Shown: positions 24,101 through 34,135 of the stretch, piece after piece
Layout: each line of letters starts with the position of its first letter
Numbering within the stretch: position 1 is the stretch's first letter
Assembly: GCA_034440635.1 (NCBI GenBank)
Contig: JAOTON010001589.1
Location: 62,001-126,000, forward strand
From: Lepas anatifera
Taxonomy: Eukaryota; Arthropoda; Thecostraca; Lepadidae
Reading direction: 5' to 3'
Length of the DNA: 64,000 nt
Notes under the pieces: model-generated
What the model was told of the DNA's origin: nothing
Databases searched by the model: none
What the model saw: the letters and a program-made list of their open reading frames with translations, nothing else
Made by a program: the position numbers and the translations under genes

Positions 24101-25627
24101 AAGTTATAGACAAGGATATAAAGCTTTTTGGCGCATAACACGGTGCCTTGGAACATTTAGATTCCTGTTCTACTTTGAGTTGGCGACAGTGCGTCGTGTA
24201 TGGACCGGGGCAATGTAAAAAGCCAGTCAAACCGCACCCGAAAAATAACGGTTCAGCGCATTAGCCATTCACATCTAGTTGGGCTTCTGAGCCAGGAAAT
24301 GAGTATCTTATCAGCCAAATATATTGTCCGTGTAGCGAACGGCACCGCTGCGGGGGATATATCCCAGTCTCTCGGGAAGAGCCCACTGTGTGCCCGTGCA
24401 GGTGGCGTGTCTGAGACGGCGGCTCTGCCGGCAGGACGGAGGAGGAGGCCACGGCCGACTCCATGCGGGATGCGGAGGACGCAGAGCTGGCGCGTGCGCT
24501 GAGAGAGAGCGCCGCTCCCAACCCCGCTCCCTCTGCCGCCGCCGCCCCTGCCGGTGCGTGGTCTTCTGCCCCGAACTCTCCGATGAAATGGACTGTTTTT
24601 TTTAATGAGTAGAGCTTTCCATCCCGTGCCGAGTTATGGGTATTTTTTCTGGCGGTTGTTAAGTCTTTAATCATGGGTGATACAGGAGTGTCGTCAGGAC
24701 GCGACCAACGTTTTTAGATCAGGAGTGTCAATCCAAACTATAAGATGCGTTTAAGCGCTTGTCGTTTCCACTGTTAGTGTAGGAAAGGGTTCGCACCACT
24801 CCCAAATTGGATGGAAGGGCAGTGATCTGGTAGTTTAGGGGGGGCAATAAGCCTGATAATTTATTTCCCTCTCCAGTAAAAATAATCATCTGGGAACTTG
24901 ATCTCACCCTCCAACCATATTTTAACAGCGTATGATAATCCCCGCGTTCTTACGAATTGTAGTTGCCCCATAGCAGTGTGGTTAATACGTGAAACGCATC
25001 TGGACCATCGACAAACCTTGTTTCCAGCACCTGGGGCGCAGGGTTCAGAGTTGAGAGTACAACCCTCTGACAATTTCACTGAGAACGAGGTCGCCATGAT
25101 CACCAAAGCTGGATTCACGCGTTCGCAGGTGAGACTGGGGATGTGGTTGTTAGCGTATTGAAATTCTAATGGATGGGGTTTGGGGTCGAGCCGAGGTATC
25201 TGATGGGGACGAATCGACCAGTCGGCCGAGACCACCATAGCGTGCTCAAATATTCACTTTAAGGGTCTAGATATGTTCTACGTTTTGCAATACGATAAAG
25301 GATATCCTTTCTACCCTGCGCAGCTGGTTCATAGACGCCTCTGTCTCAGGTCTGATGTGGAGTGATCCATAGGAGCTGTAAATGGCCGATTTAGTCAGAT
25401 TGTAACGAGGCGTTAAGCTTTGATACGTTCATGAAACCAAGGAGGTAGAGCGTGACTTTCGGCGCGGGCTCCCGCTCAGCTCTGTGCTGGTTGAGGCTAA
25501 GATGCTGACCTGGGATGTGTTTGATGTTAGTCTCCGGTCGTTTCAGGCCTTTGAAGAGCTACGACGCTGTGGCGGCGACAGCACGAAAGCCGTGGCCGCC
25601 CTCTTCGCCCGTTCATTCAAGCTGTAA
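18165..25627 (+). CDS. DDI1: DDI1/DDI2 homolog (Rngo-like): UBL, retroviral-type aspartyl protease, UIM-like and UBA
   Basis: Nine coding exons: 18165-18257, 18657-18840, 19707-19895, 20793-21047, 22121-22353, 23498-23604, 24435-24553, 25028-25128 and 25547-25627 (TAA). All junctions are GT-AG, the phases agree and the sum is 1362 bp, 453 aa. Visible domains: N-terminal ubiquitin-like domain (about 1-80); helical region (about 120-215, including [10 protein letters not shown] and ADPFDVEAQ); RVP-type protease with catalytic Asp239 in FIDSGAQ and the later block [14 protein letters not shown]; a UIM-like helix (about 366-380, [12 protein letters not shown]); and a C-terminal UBA spanning exons 8-9 (about 411-450). 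The family consists of proteasome shuttle/ubiquitin receptors that cleave heavily ubiquitinated substrates such as NRF1-type factors in cytosol and nucleus. The terminal UBA resembles yeast Ddi1 and fly Rngo; human DDI2 lacks it. The acceptor of exon 7 has a weak pyrimidine tract. No frame break is seen, so the gene looks functional. Confidence 0.95.
19415..19560 (+). repeat. tRNA-derived SINE-like sequence in DDI1 intron 2
   Basis: A tRNA-like head is visible: box A-like GGGTGGTCTAGTGGATCC (about 19427) and a strong box B, GTGGGTTCGATCCCC (19481-19495). A non-tRNA tail with CCGTAGAGAGTATCCTTG follows. No clear target duplication was found. A lone tRNA pseudogene is the alternative; the extended tail favours a SINE. 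Confidence 0.5.
21047..21255 (+). repeat. 21 bp minisatellite of splice-donor-like units at the start of DDI1 intron 4
   Basis: Ten tandem copies of GGTGGGTTGCCATGATATGCA start exactly at the exon 4/intron 4 junction (TCAG|GTGGGT at 21047/21048). Nine internal copies mostly read CAG|GTGGGT or CAG|GTAGGT, each a good 5' splice site match. Reading through in the DDI1 frame meets TGA within the first unit, so use of a downstream donor would truncate the protein inside the protease active-site motif. Confidence 0.9.
21395..21640. repeat. Inverted repeat (foldback) in DDI1 intron 4
   Basis: An ~80 bp arm around 21400-21479, including GAAGATTATATATTCGGGCA, is repeated in inverse orientation at about 21555-21635, with a ~75 bp spacer. 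The outer parts (GATGTTCCCTGGTCTCTCCC and its inverse) also pair with a few mismatches. It could be a small foldback MITE. No coding content. Confidence 0.8.
21848..22120 (+). repeat. Degenerate ~34 bp repeat of acceptor-like units at the end of DDI1 intron 4
   Basis: Seven to eight diverged units share the form AACCTGACCTGTAGCCTCTC-nCAG followed by G-rich GCnCnnAG. Unit ends such as CCTCTCTTCAG, CCTCTCCCAG and CCTCTCGCCAG are 3' splice site-like. The last is the true acceptor of exon 5 (22121). The first ~20 bases of exon 5 resemble the start of each unit. Confidence 0.7.
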
Positions 25628-27825
25628 ACGGCTGAAGCGGTCTCCACGTATGTGATAACCATTTTGGGACAACTCCAGCTGGTCGGTTTTTCACTGGTTC
25701 AGGTCGTTTGTGCAATGGTCAGGTTCAAAAGCGAGTGCTGTCAGTGTCCCACTTGTGTAAATGACTTGAACACCTGCAGTGCGTTATGGATGATGCGTGC
25801 GATATGAGCGATTTTTCTTTCAGTTTTCTACTACGGCCGGATGCAGATACTGTTCTGCAAAGGCCGAGCCACAACTGAGTGTCAGATAGCTGTGACGCAC
25901 AGTGCGCCTGTTGGGATACTCGTCCGCTACACATTCTTGCTTTCGCTAGTGTTTGCAAGTTTGTATCGTCTTCAGTGCAGCTGTGTCGCTGATTACCAGG
26001 CGTTGGTTGCAGTGAACGGAAAGATGCCGCGCATGATTATGTTCAGTGGCGGCCTTCGTTCAAGGGAACGTGGTACCTTTATGGGATAGACATGAGGTGT
26101 GTTGCCAGCTGCGAAGAGCAGGACGAAAACCCCCTGGTTTTATACTCGCACTTCTCTCGCCCTGCCCCTGCGAGCCTTACGGTTGCCAGCTGCCGTTCGG
26201 TGATATATGGGGCCGATGGGGCAGGATTCCCCTCTTGAAGCATCCTATCTATTTTCAAATGATGAACTGTAGGACACATTGAATTCTAAACAACGGGTTT
26301 CCCGTATGCTCTAGCTCCTGGCTATCTTAGTTGAAATCCCTTTATGAAGGTGCCACATTCCCTTTCACCATGTCCGGCTGGTGTGTACCGATATGATCCT
26401 CGGCGGAGCAGTGCGTGCTCTGTGATATTTTCTCGTTATGGCGGCGGTGTTCACACCGCCCACCATCTACTGAGGCTGTTTGCGGTTCTCCGTAATCCCC
26501 TCGACCCGTTTTATTTAGTGGAGTTCATCCAGGTGGCTGCGGACAGTCGTCGCCCTCCCTCCTGTATATCCTGCCATGTTCGAGCTGCATAATTAACGTT
26601 GTCTGTTTTTCACTCACATTTCCTATTGGTGTTGTTTCAAAGTGTGACTTTATTTGAAATAGTGTCAGAGAGGACAATATACGTTTTGTTTTTGCGGATT
26701 AGCAGGCTGGCCCTTTTCGATTGTCTGCACGAATTCTGCTGTCTGCCCCTTCGTCTTTAAATGAGACGCCACGAACTGAGTGTAATGTATAGTTTCTACA
26801 CGATGCGAAACAATGGTGTCATTTCACCCGACGTTATTAGCAATATAAAAACACATAGATGTAACCCATCCACTGTCCACGGAATGAACAAAATACGCAC
26901 CTTACTGCAAACAGGTCATGCAAACAAATAACATTACACACCGTATCGCGGCGGTCACGCGCTCGAATCCGATATTAATGGGTGTAAGCGTTGAATACAT
27001 TATCGGCTACATATGCCCGAAAAAATATATCAATGCTCGCCGGATTTCAATGGGGTAGTCATAACTGAAACGAGTAGGCCAAACTTGCTTGACAGATATT
27101 CTTATGACAAGCAGGTAAAGAGAAGAGGGCATAAATATATTTGATATATAAAAAATTGTTCCCACAAGGTCCTCACTGTCGTTGCTATACTGAGGTTTCC
27201 CGCGATATATTTTATAACAAAAGATGAGGCAGCTAAATACAAATTTGCCCTTAATGTGGACAACATACGGGGCTCGGAAAACATGATTGTGAATTGAGGC
27301 CACAAAGAATACAGAGCTTTAAGACCGACTTAAGCATTACTACCGAAGTAGCTCTCACTATATGCCTTCGAAGAATTGTATGTACGTATATTTTTTAATA
27401 AATACCTATATAGTTCCTGGGGATGCCGAGCTTGATTTACCATCAAAACGTGACGCCCCTGCTCCCGGAACACTAGCTGATTGCGCTAAATCGAAACAAA
27501 TTCTAATAAACCTACACAAACACGTATAGAAAATACCACTAGGCCAAGAAAACCTGTCACGGCTCTGAGATACCAAGGGAAAATGTATCAGAAGAGGGAC
27601 TGGCTGGTGTGCAGCTTCCGACCTTTTTCTTGCGTATGTCACTCCACGTCTTCGTGCCCTGTTGCTCGCCATTTGTTTTATCTTGCTCCCAGCTTGTTCT
27701 TCACCAGAATGTGCAGCCTTGTTCCTAGTTATTTTATATCTACGTCATCTTTCACTAAGCTCGCTCCTTTGGAATATGCCAAATACGTCTCGTGGTGAAG
27801 AAGGCTTTGGAGATGTCTAAGAGAT
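25628..27825. other. Intergenic between DDI1 and AP2S1 (convergent genes)
   Basis: Contains the 3' UTRs of the two convergent genes. No unambiguous AATAAA follows the DDI1 stop within 1 kb. On the - strand an ATTAAA lies near 27390, about 430 bases after the AP2S1 stop, a possible polyadenylation signal. Small open frames here have no recognisable domains. Confidence 0.4.
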
Positions 27826-28254
27826 TCACTCGAGGGAATTCAGCATGAGCAGTTGACGTAGTACCTTGTTTTGACTCGTCTCTCGTATCTCCCCAGCTAA
27901 GAACATTTCGTCCACCACCGTGTAGACCTTGTAGAAGTTGAACACAAGATCTAATTCGCACACATTGTGGAAATATTCGTTCAGGACTTCGACAAAGTTG
28001 TGGATAGCCTCCAGATAGCAGAGATTGTTGTCGTTGATGTCGACGCATATGCAGAAGTAGAGTCCAGCGTATCTGCGGTAGACGATCTTGAAGTTGCGGA
28101 ATTCAACAAAATTGGTGTGTTTGGCGTCTCGCACGGTGACAACAGCGTGAACTTCTTCGATTAGCTTCTGTTTTTCATCATCATCGAAGTTCATGTACCA
28201 CTTGGCCAGCCGGGTTTTACCTGCCCGATTCTGGATCAGAATAAATCGAATCAT
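27826..28254 (-). CDS. AP2S1: AP-2 complex subunit sigma (clathrin adaptor small chain), single coding exon
   Basis: An intact 142-codon frame, the exact usual length of the family, beginning [20 protein letters not shown] and differing from vertebrate AP2S1 at only a handful of positions. It is the small (sigma) chain of the AP-2 heterotetramer at the plasma membrane, with a longin-like fold, and helps bind acidic dileucine cargo signals during clathrin-mediated endocytosis. Residues known to line the dileucine pocket (Ala63, Val88, Val98, Leu103) and Arg15 are all present. The whole frame is uninterrupted by introns, unlike the mammalian gene, whereas the neighbouring DDI1 gene has eight introns. 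A splice-acceptor-like site lies 5 bases upstream of the ATG. It is either the true gene with lost coding introns or a constrained retrocopy; the near-perfect protein argues that it is functional. Confidence 0.95.
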   Translation of the reverse strand: MIRFILIQNRAGKTRLAKWYMNFDDDEKQKLIEEVHAVVTVRDAKHTNFVEFRNFKIVYRRYAGLYFCICVDINDNNLCYLEAIHNFVEVLNEYFHNVCELDLVFNFYKVYTVVDEMFLAGEIRETSQNKVLRQLLMLNSLE

Positions 28255-28275
28255 GATTCCTGAAAGAAAAGGTCA
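28255..28275 (-). other. Putative 5' UTR splice acceptor of AP2S1
   Basis: On the - strand, TGACCTTTTCTTTCAG ends at 28260, with GAATC then ATG following. The pyrimidine tract and CAG|G fit a 3' splice site, so a 5' UTR intron directly before the start codon is likely. The upstream non-coding exon was not identified. Confidence 0.55.
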
Positions 28276-28655
28276 CCATGAGAGCAAGCAGACGAAAATC
28301 TAGAGTAGAAAAAATACGCGAAGGCAATAAAAATACGGCACCAAAACTTTTCTCTACAATAATGCACTAATTGCTGAAGCATTTCATGAAAAATTCGAGC
28401 CCAAAATGGGCAGAAAGTCCACAAATTCTTAAGCTAAAACAAGCGTTCCAGTCTGACATAAAGCTATATTTCGATTCAGTTGGGGATGGTGGCACCCTTT
28501 CCTGCTCTTTAGCAGACAAGCTTACATTGTCCAGAGAATTAATTAATTTTCGGGGCTTATCGACGCACCAACTGCCACGGCGTCGCCAACTCTTTCGATC
28601 TGACCCGGTGGAGAGGATCCTTAAACACCAACGCCAATACTCCCTGTAATTACAG
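28276..28655. other. Spacer between AP2S1 and a retroelement; nothing assignable
   Basis: No gene. It should include the AP2S1 5' UTR intron on the - strand and, toward 28655, the truncated edge of the non-LTR element. No TATA box with a paired start site is clear. Confidence 0.35.
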
Positions 28656-29750
28656 TGGATCCGGAGTTTCCTACCGGGAAGAAGACAGTGTGTGAGGGTC
28701 GCGGGTGTCCGGTCTGAGTGGCAACCAGTCATCAGCGGGATACCGCAGGGTTCTGTACTGGGGCCCACACTCTTCATCTTGTATATAAATTATCTACCAT
28801 CTACTGTCAAGAGGAGTATCAAACTATTTGCTGATGATACGAAGTTGTTCAGCAAGATGAGTGATGACAGTGACCACTTAGCACTTGGAGCGGATCTCCT
28901 GGCACTGGAGGAGTGGTCCAAGAGGTGGCAATTACCATTTAATACCAGTAAGTGCAGTGCTTTGCACCCTGGACCAAATAACTAAGAAAGAGATTACAGC
29001 ATGGCTGGGACTACTCTCAGTACATCTACAGAGGAAAGGGGCCTGGGTATCATCATAGACCAAGGTTTGAAGTTCCACACTCAGGTAGCCAGAGCCAGCC
29101 GTAAAGCCAACCAGAGCTTGGGGGTAATAAGGAGGCTTTTTGCCAACCTGGACAGTGAGACGCTGCCCTTATTATACAAGAGCTAGTCAGGCCGCTTTTG
29201 GAATGTGGAAACCCAATTTGGAGACCTTTCTATAGGACTGACCAGATAATGCTCGAACAAGTACAACGCCGAGCGACCCGTCTAATCCCCAGTATACGAC
29301 ACAAAACATACGAAGAGAGGTTGAGCCACCTGAAGCTGCCCTCTCTTGATTACCGAAGGAAGAGAGGAGATATGATCTGTATGTACAACCTCATCACCGG
29401 ACGTATTGGAATATGCAGGGATGAATTCCTCCAGATGGCACCTGACAGAACAACCAGAAGACATAAGCTGAAGATATTCAAGCCAGAAGCCGTCTCGAGA
29501 GAAAGAAGAAATCATCTGACCATCAGGAGCATAAACAATTGGAACTCTCTTCCTAACTGGGTTTTCGAGTCTGAAAACACAAACATATTCAAAGCCAACC
29601 TAGACAAGAATTGGTAAAGAAACATGTATGTAAATCCTTACTAAGCATATTCCTACTCTGTTGCACCCGAGCTTGTCGAGGCAGGAACATCAGAGGCCTC
29701 GTGAGAGGCCTTAGGGTTTCCTAAACCGTTAAGGTAAGGTAAGGTAATTG
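28656..29750 (+). mobile_element. 5'-truncated non-LTR retrotransposon, reverse transcriptase and C-terminal region
   Basis: From 28656 the frame reads WIRSFLPGRRQC..., then SGIPQGSVLGPTLFILYIN and KLFADDTKLF, the palm motifs (FADD catalytic pair) of non-LTR reverse transcriptases. It continues through an in-frame stop (28982-28984), a thumb-like segment from about 29001, another stop near 29184, and a C-terminal stretch to 29617 with LEQVQRRATRLIPSIR. The organisation suggests the CR1/L2/Rex1 side of the tree, from general family knowledge. The 3' UTR has a hairpin at AGGCCTCGTGAGAGGCCTT and ends in short GTAAG repeats (29729-29748), as such elements often do. Dead copy: 5' truncated with internal stops. 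Confidence 0.88.
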
Positions 29751-31049
29751 GGCAAGTGTGCCTGTTGGGAGTGACCCTAATAAAGTAAAATAAAATGGCG
29801 GAAGAAAGCGGCAAGCGCTCCCTCGGACAACGTGACGTGCAATCAGTAGACGACCTTCAGAGCTGGGGATAGGGAAGCGATCGCCTCTCAGCGTCTACGA
29901 CGCTTCACAGCATCGCGTCGCATCCGACGTCGTGCACGACATCACAGCTTGTGACACTGGATCTGGGGTGCAAGACGTCTCGCCATCCTCACCCACTACT
30001 GAATAAGCAGAGACAACCCAGAGACAGGGCAGCTCCCGACACCTAGCCCCTCACAGGGCAGTGACGGGGCAGCTCCTGACACTGAGCCAGGGCATGTGGC
30101 ATCTTGCCACATCTTGTCCCTGTTGTGGGCAGAGTGCTATATGGCATTCGCATTGTGTGCGTCATTTGACCCTCTGTCGGCAGCATAGAAGCTTGGTAGC
30201 CTCTTCACAATGACAAACAGCTTCTTCAGAACTACAGTGACACTTTCACTTACAAAATCTATAATATTCCAGGGGAAAGGTTCAAGAAAAAAAAACCCTG
30301 GAGGTAACTCTTGCATTTGCATTTCATACACATTGCCCCATCCTGCTCCCAATGTGCGACCCTTTTATCCTGTTTTAAGAGAATAGAGAATGTTCTGGAA
30401 TTTTAGTAGAGAATATTTTGAATTTTTGTAAGCTGCATAAGCAAAAGGCAACAGGCTCAAGGAAAATTTGTACTGAAAGTTTCGTGTGAAATTAACTATG
30501 CCATTAGTAGTTTCTTGACATACTCTACAAAACTGCTCTATCAGTTTCAACCCACTTTTCTGATGGCTGGGAATTATGATAATACAGGTCTGCAAAAATG
30601 TAAAGAAGCTTTTAATGAGGCTTTAGTTGACTCCCAAAATATTGCAACTATTGGATTATCTTCTCGCCTACTATATTTTCCAATATGAATTTTACATTCA
30701 GCACTCCAGGGCATCACCAGTTTTGGGACACTGAACAGGACTAGGGCTAAAAGGTGAAATCTGTGGTCCACTCACTGATCAAGCATGGCTCAGATTCTAT
30801 ATAAGGTCTCAAATGCACACAATGTATCAGCTCTTTTGCATTCAATATTTGGATTTATCAAATCTAAAATGGTGGAGCTCAAGGCAGATTGGCCCAAAAT
30901 AAGATTTTCAGGCTTTGAGGGCACAGAACACACATTCCACTGCACTAATCTCATACTAAATTCTCAACACTACTTGACTTAACCTCACTTGCTAGTTTTA
31001 TTTGTTGTAGTGCTTGTATTATTTTTTCAGCAGTACACCAGTGTGCCAA
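29751..31049. other. Intergenic, no gene recognised
   Basis: Only short frames without domains or splice context. 29781-29797 is A-rich (AATAAAGTAAAATAAAA). Nothing else can be assigned. Confidence 0.4.
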
Positions 31050-31400
31050 GTATGGCATTTTCGACGAGATCTCGTCGGGTGCGAGTGCCCTTGGAGACAG
31101 GACCGAGTGGTGCGAATTGTATCAACCTGGTGCGAATTTGCGAGGTTAGTGATACTTAAAATAAACAAATAATGGCTGAATGGCTATTAAGACACAGGAG
31201 GGGCCTTATAAAAAGCCCTTAATTAACTGACTAATGATTGAGGTAGCATTGCATTGTAGGGGTAGGAATGGGTGCATTTTTCCCTGGTATGTGGCAGATT
31301 GGTGCAAATTTTTGGAGGATGGTGGTGCGAGAATTTTAGATGGCTGGTGCGACTCGTCTGGCCTGCTGCCATACTTTGCAGACTGGGTTAAATATACATT
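31050..31400 (+). repeat. Dispersed repeat D
   Basis: It matches the reverse complement of 63585-63945. Shared blocks include GACGAGATCTCGTCGG-like, CCCTTGGAGACAGGA, GGCCTTATAAAAAG, and the end CTGCTGCCATACTTTGCAGAC. A partial relative lies at 63070-63350. No coding potential; class unknown. Confidence 0.75.
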
Positions 31401-31667
31401 TACAATGCACAACGGAAAACACCTGAATACTCTGTATTAAAACAGCAGCCAGAGGCAAAATGACCACACAAGCTGGCAAGGCAGAGTGATACAGATCAGC
31501 CTGCCAATCACATCTGTACAGGCTATTTCTACAGCACTATAGTGCACATATAAACAGCCAAGGGTCTGCCAAAGCCAAGCCAACAGTCAAGATAACAGTC
31601 TGCCTAGGTGATGGTGAAACGATACTTTAAGGAGTAAGGACTCAATGGGTTTGTTAAAACAAGTTTT

Positions 31668-32006
31668 GTCCAAGTTGTTCCCAGTACGGCTGCTGGAGTC
31701 AGAGTCTCACGTAAGTCTTCAAGGGACTTGTCACGGAGACCACGACCCCACCACCCAAATGAGCAACTCCCACAATGAAGGGTTTATTTAGAAGCCAAAG
31801 TTTAACATCCCACAGGGCATAGGGACGGCCGCCCCGCTCAGGTCACCCTCTCACCAGTCAGTTGCCAGCCAACCTACGTCAGGTATACTATTGAGCGCCG
31901 GAGCATCTCAGGGGAACCGATCCCAAGCCTGGAAATGCACTGCCACTGCATGCTTCCGAGCAGCGGGCAGGAGCCCAATGCTCTACCGAGCTACCTGGGC
32001 GGCAAT
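31668..32006 (-). repeat. SINE-1 copy
   Basis: In reverse complement it starts with a tRNA-like head (GCCGCCCAGGTAGCTCGGTAGAGCATTGGGCTCCTG order) and continues through ATGCTCCGGCGCTCAATAG, CAACTGACTGGTGAGAGGG and the CCCTTCATTGTGGGAGTTGC block. It matches the copies at 50871, 54190 and 17343. Confidence 0.85.
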
Positions 32007-32648
32007 TGGAATCTATTTTGGCCATAGAAACTAAGCTATAGAGAGAGATTCTGCATGAATCAGCAGGGCAAAGCAGGCAAAGCCTAAGACATCACTTGAC
32101 AACACAAAGCAGACATGACCAAAACACATGTATTGTATGAAATGATTATATAACCAAAACAAACAGTGAGTATGAAGACCAATTCCACTATAAATTAAAA
32201 AGGTTGCATTTTGAATATAAGCACTAGAAGTGGATCCAAGTGAATAACTGAAAATTCCCACCATTCAATTTAACAGTTTATCTGTAACGGTCTGAGGATA
32301 ACGGTCTGAGGATATCACTAGGTAAACACATTCTTTCCATGTTGATGTGTGCACGAAAAATAAAACACATTCATACCTCTAACATTGGCTTTTAACATTG
32401 ACAAGTGGTGAAACTTGAGCTGTCTGAAAATACCAGATACCAGATACCAGAAAATAAAACAAAATATCTCAGAATCAGCCCCTCAGCAACAATTTATATC
32501 ATTACTCCTTAACTAACCTCCACAAGACCGAAAAGGACTATTTAGCAGGCTTACTTTTACCCAAAGCCACTTTTGTTTTTACCCAAGGTACCTTCTTTAC
32601 TTGAAGGTACATTTAAGAGGGATTTCTTCACGCCGGAAAGACGTCATA
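32007..32648. other. Intergenic, no gene recognised
   Basis: AT-rich. It contains two short direct duplications (ACGGTCTGAGGATA twice near 32288-32314; ACCAGAT repeated near 32430). Nothing else assignable. Confidence 0.4.
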
Positions 32649-32957
32649 AGCCCTGTTCCAGCTGTCAGCACAGTTTTGTCAGCAGGACCTCTAAACTCTC
32701 CTCCAGAAAAGTAACATCAGCGCCATAATCGCCTCTTGTTTGTTCTAAGCAGAGGGAACTTAAACCTTTAAACCATTAAAAAAATATTAGGCTGCACTTC
32801 GTGCACTTACGGTTTTTCATCAGCACAAACAGCAGGCCGTCAGCCCGTAAAACCTCTAGAACTAGTTCCCGGGGAGAGGCTACAATCCTGTGACGTAGGC
32901 GCAACGCGGCCCGCTGATTGGTGCTGACAAAACTGTGCTGACAGGTGGAACAGGGCT
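32649..32957. mobile_element. 309 bp MITE, ~35 bp terminal inverted repeats, 3 bp target duplication ATA
   Basis: Left end AGCCCTGTTCCAGCTGTCAG; right end is its inverse (...CTGTGCTGACAGGTGGAACAGGGCT). Inverted repeats extend about 35 bp through CACAGTTTTGTCAGCA. It is flanked by ATA at 32646-32648 and 32958-32960. A second copy of the same length class is at 60832-61141, with a different 3 bp duplication. A 3 bp duplication fits PIF/Harbinger- or CMC-type elements; no transposase is present. Confidence 0.9.
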
Positions 32958-33540
32958 ATAGAAGCGTGAAGGAATTCCTTCACTTTTGGGTCTGAAATAA
33001 AAAAAATGAAATCGCACTTCAGTGGGGGAAACTGTGGTCAGCGTTCCCAAGAATAGCTACGTTCCCAATAATGGGAACTATGACCCATATTTGAAAATAT
33101 ACGCGTCGGAAAAGGGGGCCTGGCCCAGCCCCGTTCAAGTTGCCTGGCATTTTGCGGCGGTGACGTCATCGCCGCGATGCCGCAGGCGTTTTGCGGCTTG
33201 AAGTATCGGCAAACTGGGTATATTTGACGTGGTCAGTAAAGCTTGCAAATGACTGAAAGACTTCAAAAATGGCTTAGTTGACAAGTTTGCTCATATTTCT
33301 AGCCATTACAGGGTTTCTGCAGCCCTAAGACCGGCCTGCAGGGACTTCAGGGGCTTTTCTCGCAGTGATGTTCCGTTGCTCTTAAGAGTCATTATCAGTG
33401 TAATAGCATCGCAATTTCATCCTTCACGTCATCGTTGCTTAGATGAAAATACGAAGTACGGGTTTTACCAATGGAGGTTTTTTAGCGAGACGAACAAATT
33501 TTTGAGGTACCGCGTGGTCGCGGGTCCAGGACTTATTTTG
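32958..33540. other. Intergenic, no gene recognised
   Basis: No feature beyond small unsupported open frames. GCGGTGACGTCATCGCCGCG (33157-33176) is a notable imperfect CRE-like dyad, without any gene start linked to it. Confidence 0.35.
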
Positions 33541-33556
33541 GGGAGGCTAGAAAACT

Positions 33557-33810
33557 CTGGCGGATACAAGGGGACTAGGGCTCGAGCCCCCCAATGTTAG
33601 TGTCTAGTAAATGCATAGGCCGATGCTGATGTGAGGCAATGACGAGGAGGCTCGAACCCCCTTGCCCATACCCCAAAAGTCCTGTACCCGCCACTGTCCC
33701 CCGCCATAGCCTCCGAACAGCCTTTGCTTATACAGATATTAGGAGACATCTCGGAGGGGTCCCCTCGAAATTTAGGAGGCTCGTGAGCCCCATAACCTCC
33801 TTATATCCGC
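33557..33810. repeat. Short MITE with GGCGGATA ends
   Basis: Left CTGGCGGATACAAGGGGACT and right inverse (CCTCCTTATATCCGCCACTGG) form imperfect inverted ends, followed inside by GGCTCGAGCC / GGCTCGTGAGCC. An internal GGCTCGAACCCCC and TACCCGCCACTG suggest a second, nested relative. Non-coding. Confidence 0.55.
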
Positions 33811-33822
33811 CACTGGTACTAC

Positions 33823-34123
33823 AGGCGGATCCAGGGGCAAAGCCCGGGCGGGTGTCCTCCGATGTGCCCTCGAGGTCACACCTGAAATGGTCACAGCGCC
33901 TCCTGAAAGGTCGATGGAGCCACCTGAAATGTCGCTTCCCACCCCCCTCCCTCCCTCCACAGGATGCGGAGAGCTGCGCCCGCTGATAGGATTTGGCGCC
34001 TGCACCTGATAGGTTTTGCCAGCCAAAAATGGGCCCCCTGGTCCGAATGAAGCCCCCTGGTCTGGATGACATCCCCTCCCGGGAAGAATGCCCCCCTCCC
34101 GACTGGTAATCCTGGATCCGCCT
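33823..34123. mobile_element. MITE with AGGCGGATCCAGG inverted ends
   Basis: Perfect 13 bp terminal inverted repeat: AGGCGGATCCAGG (33823-33835) and CCTGGATCCGCCT (34111-34123). The interior has GGGCCCCCTGGTC and CCTGAAATG motifs. A related, direct-orientation copy starts at 36068 and leads into a minisatellite. No clear target duplication was identified. Confidence 0.75.
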
Positions 34124-34135
34124 ATGACTAGTGCC

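Noticed and set aside
24402..24434. Alternative exon 7 start at the GTGCAG acceptor (24402)
   Set aside because: In the required phase it hits a TGA after three codons; the acceptor at 24434 keeps the frame open and gives the expected UIM-like helix.
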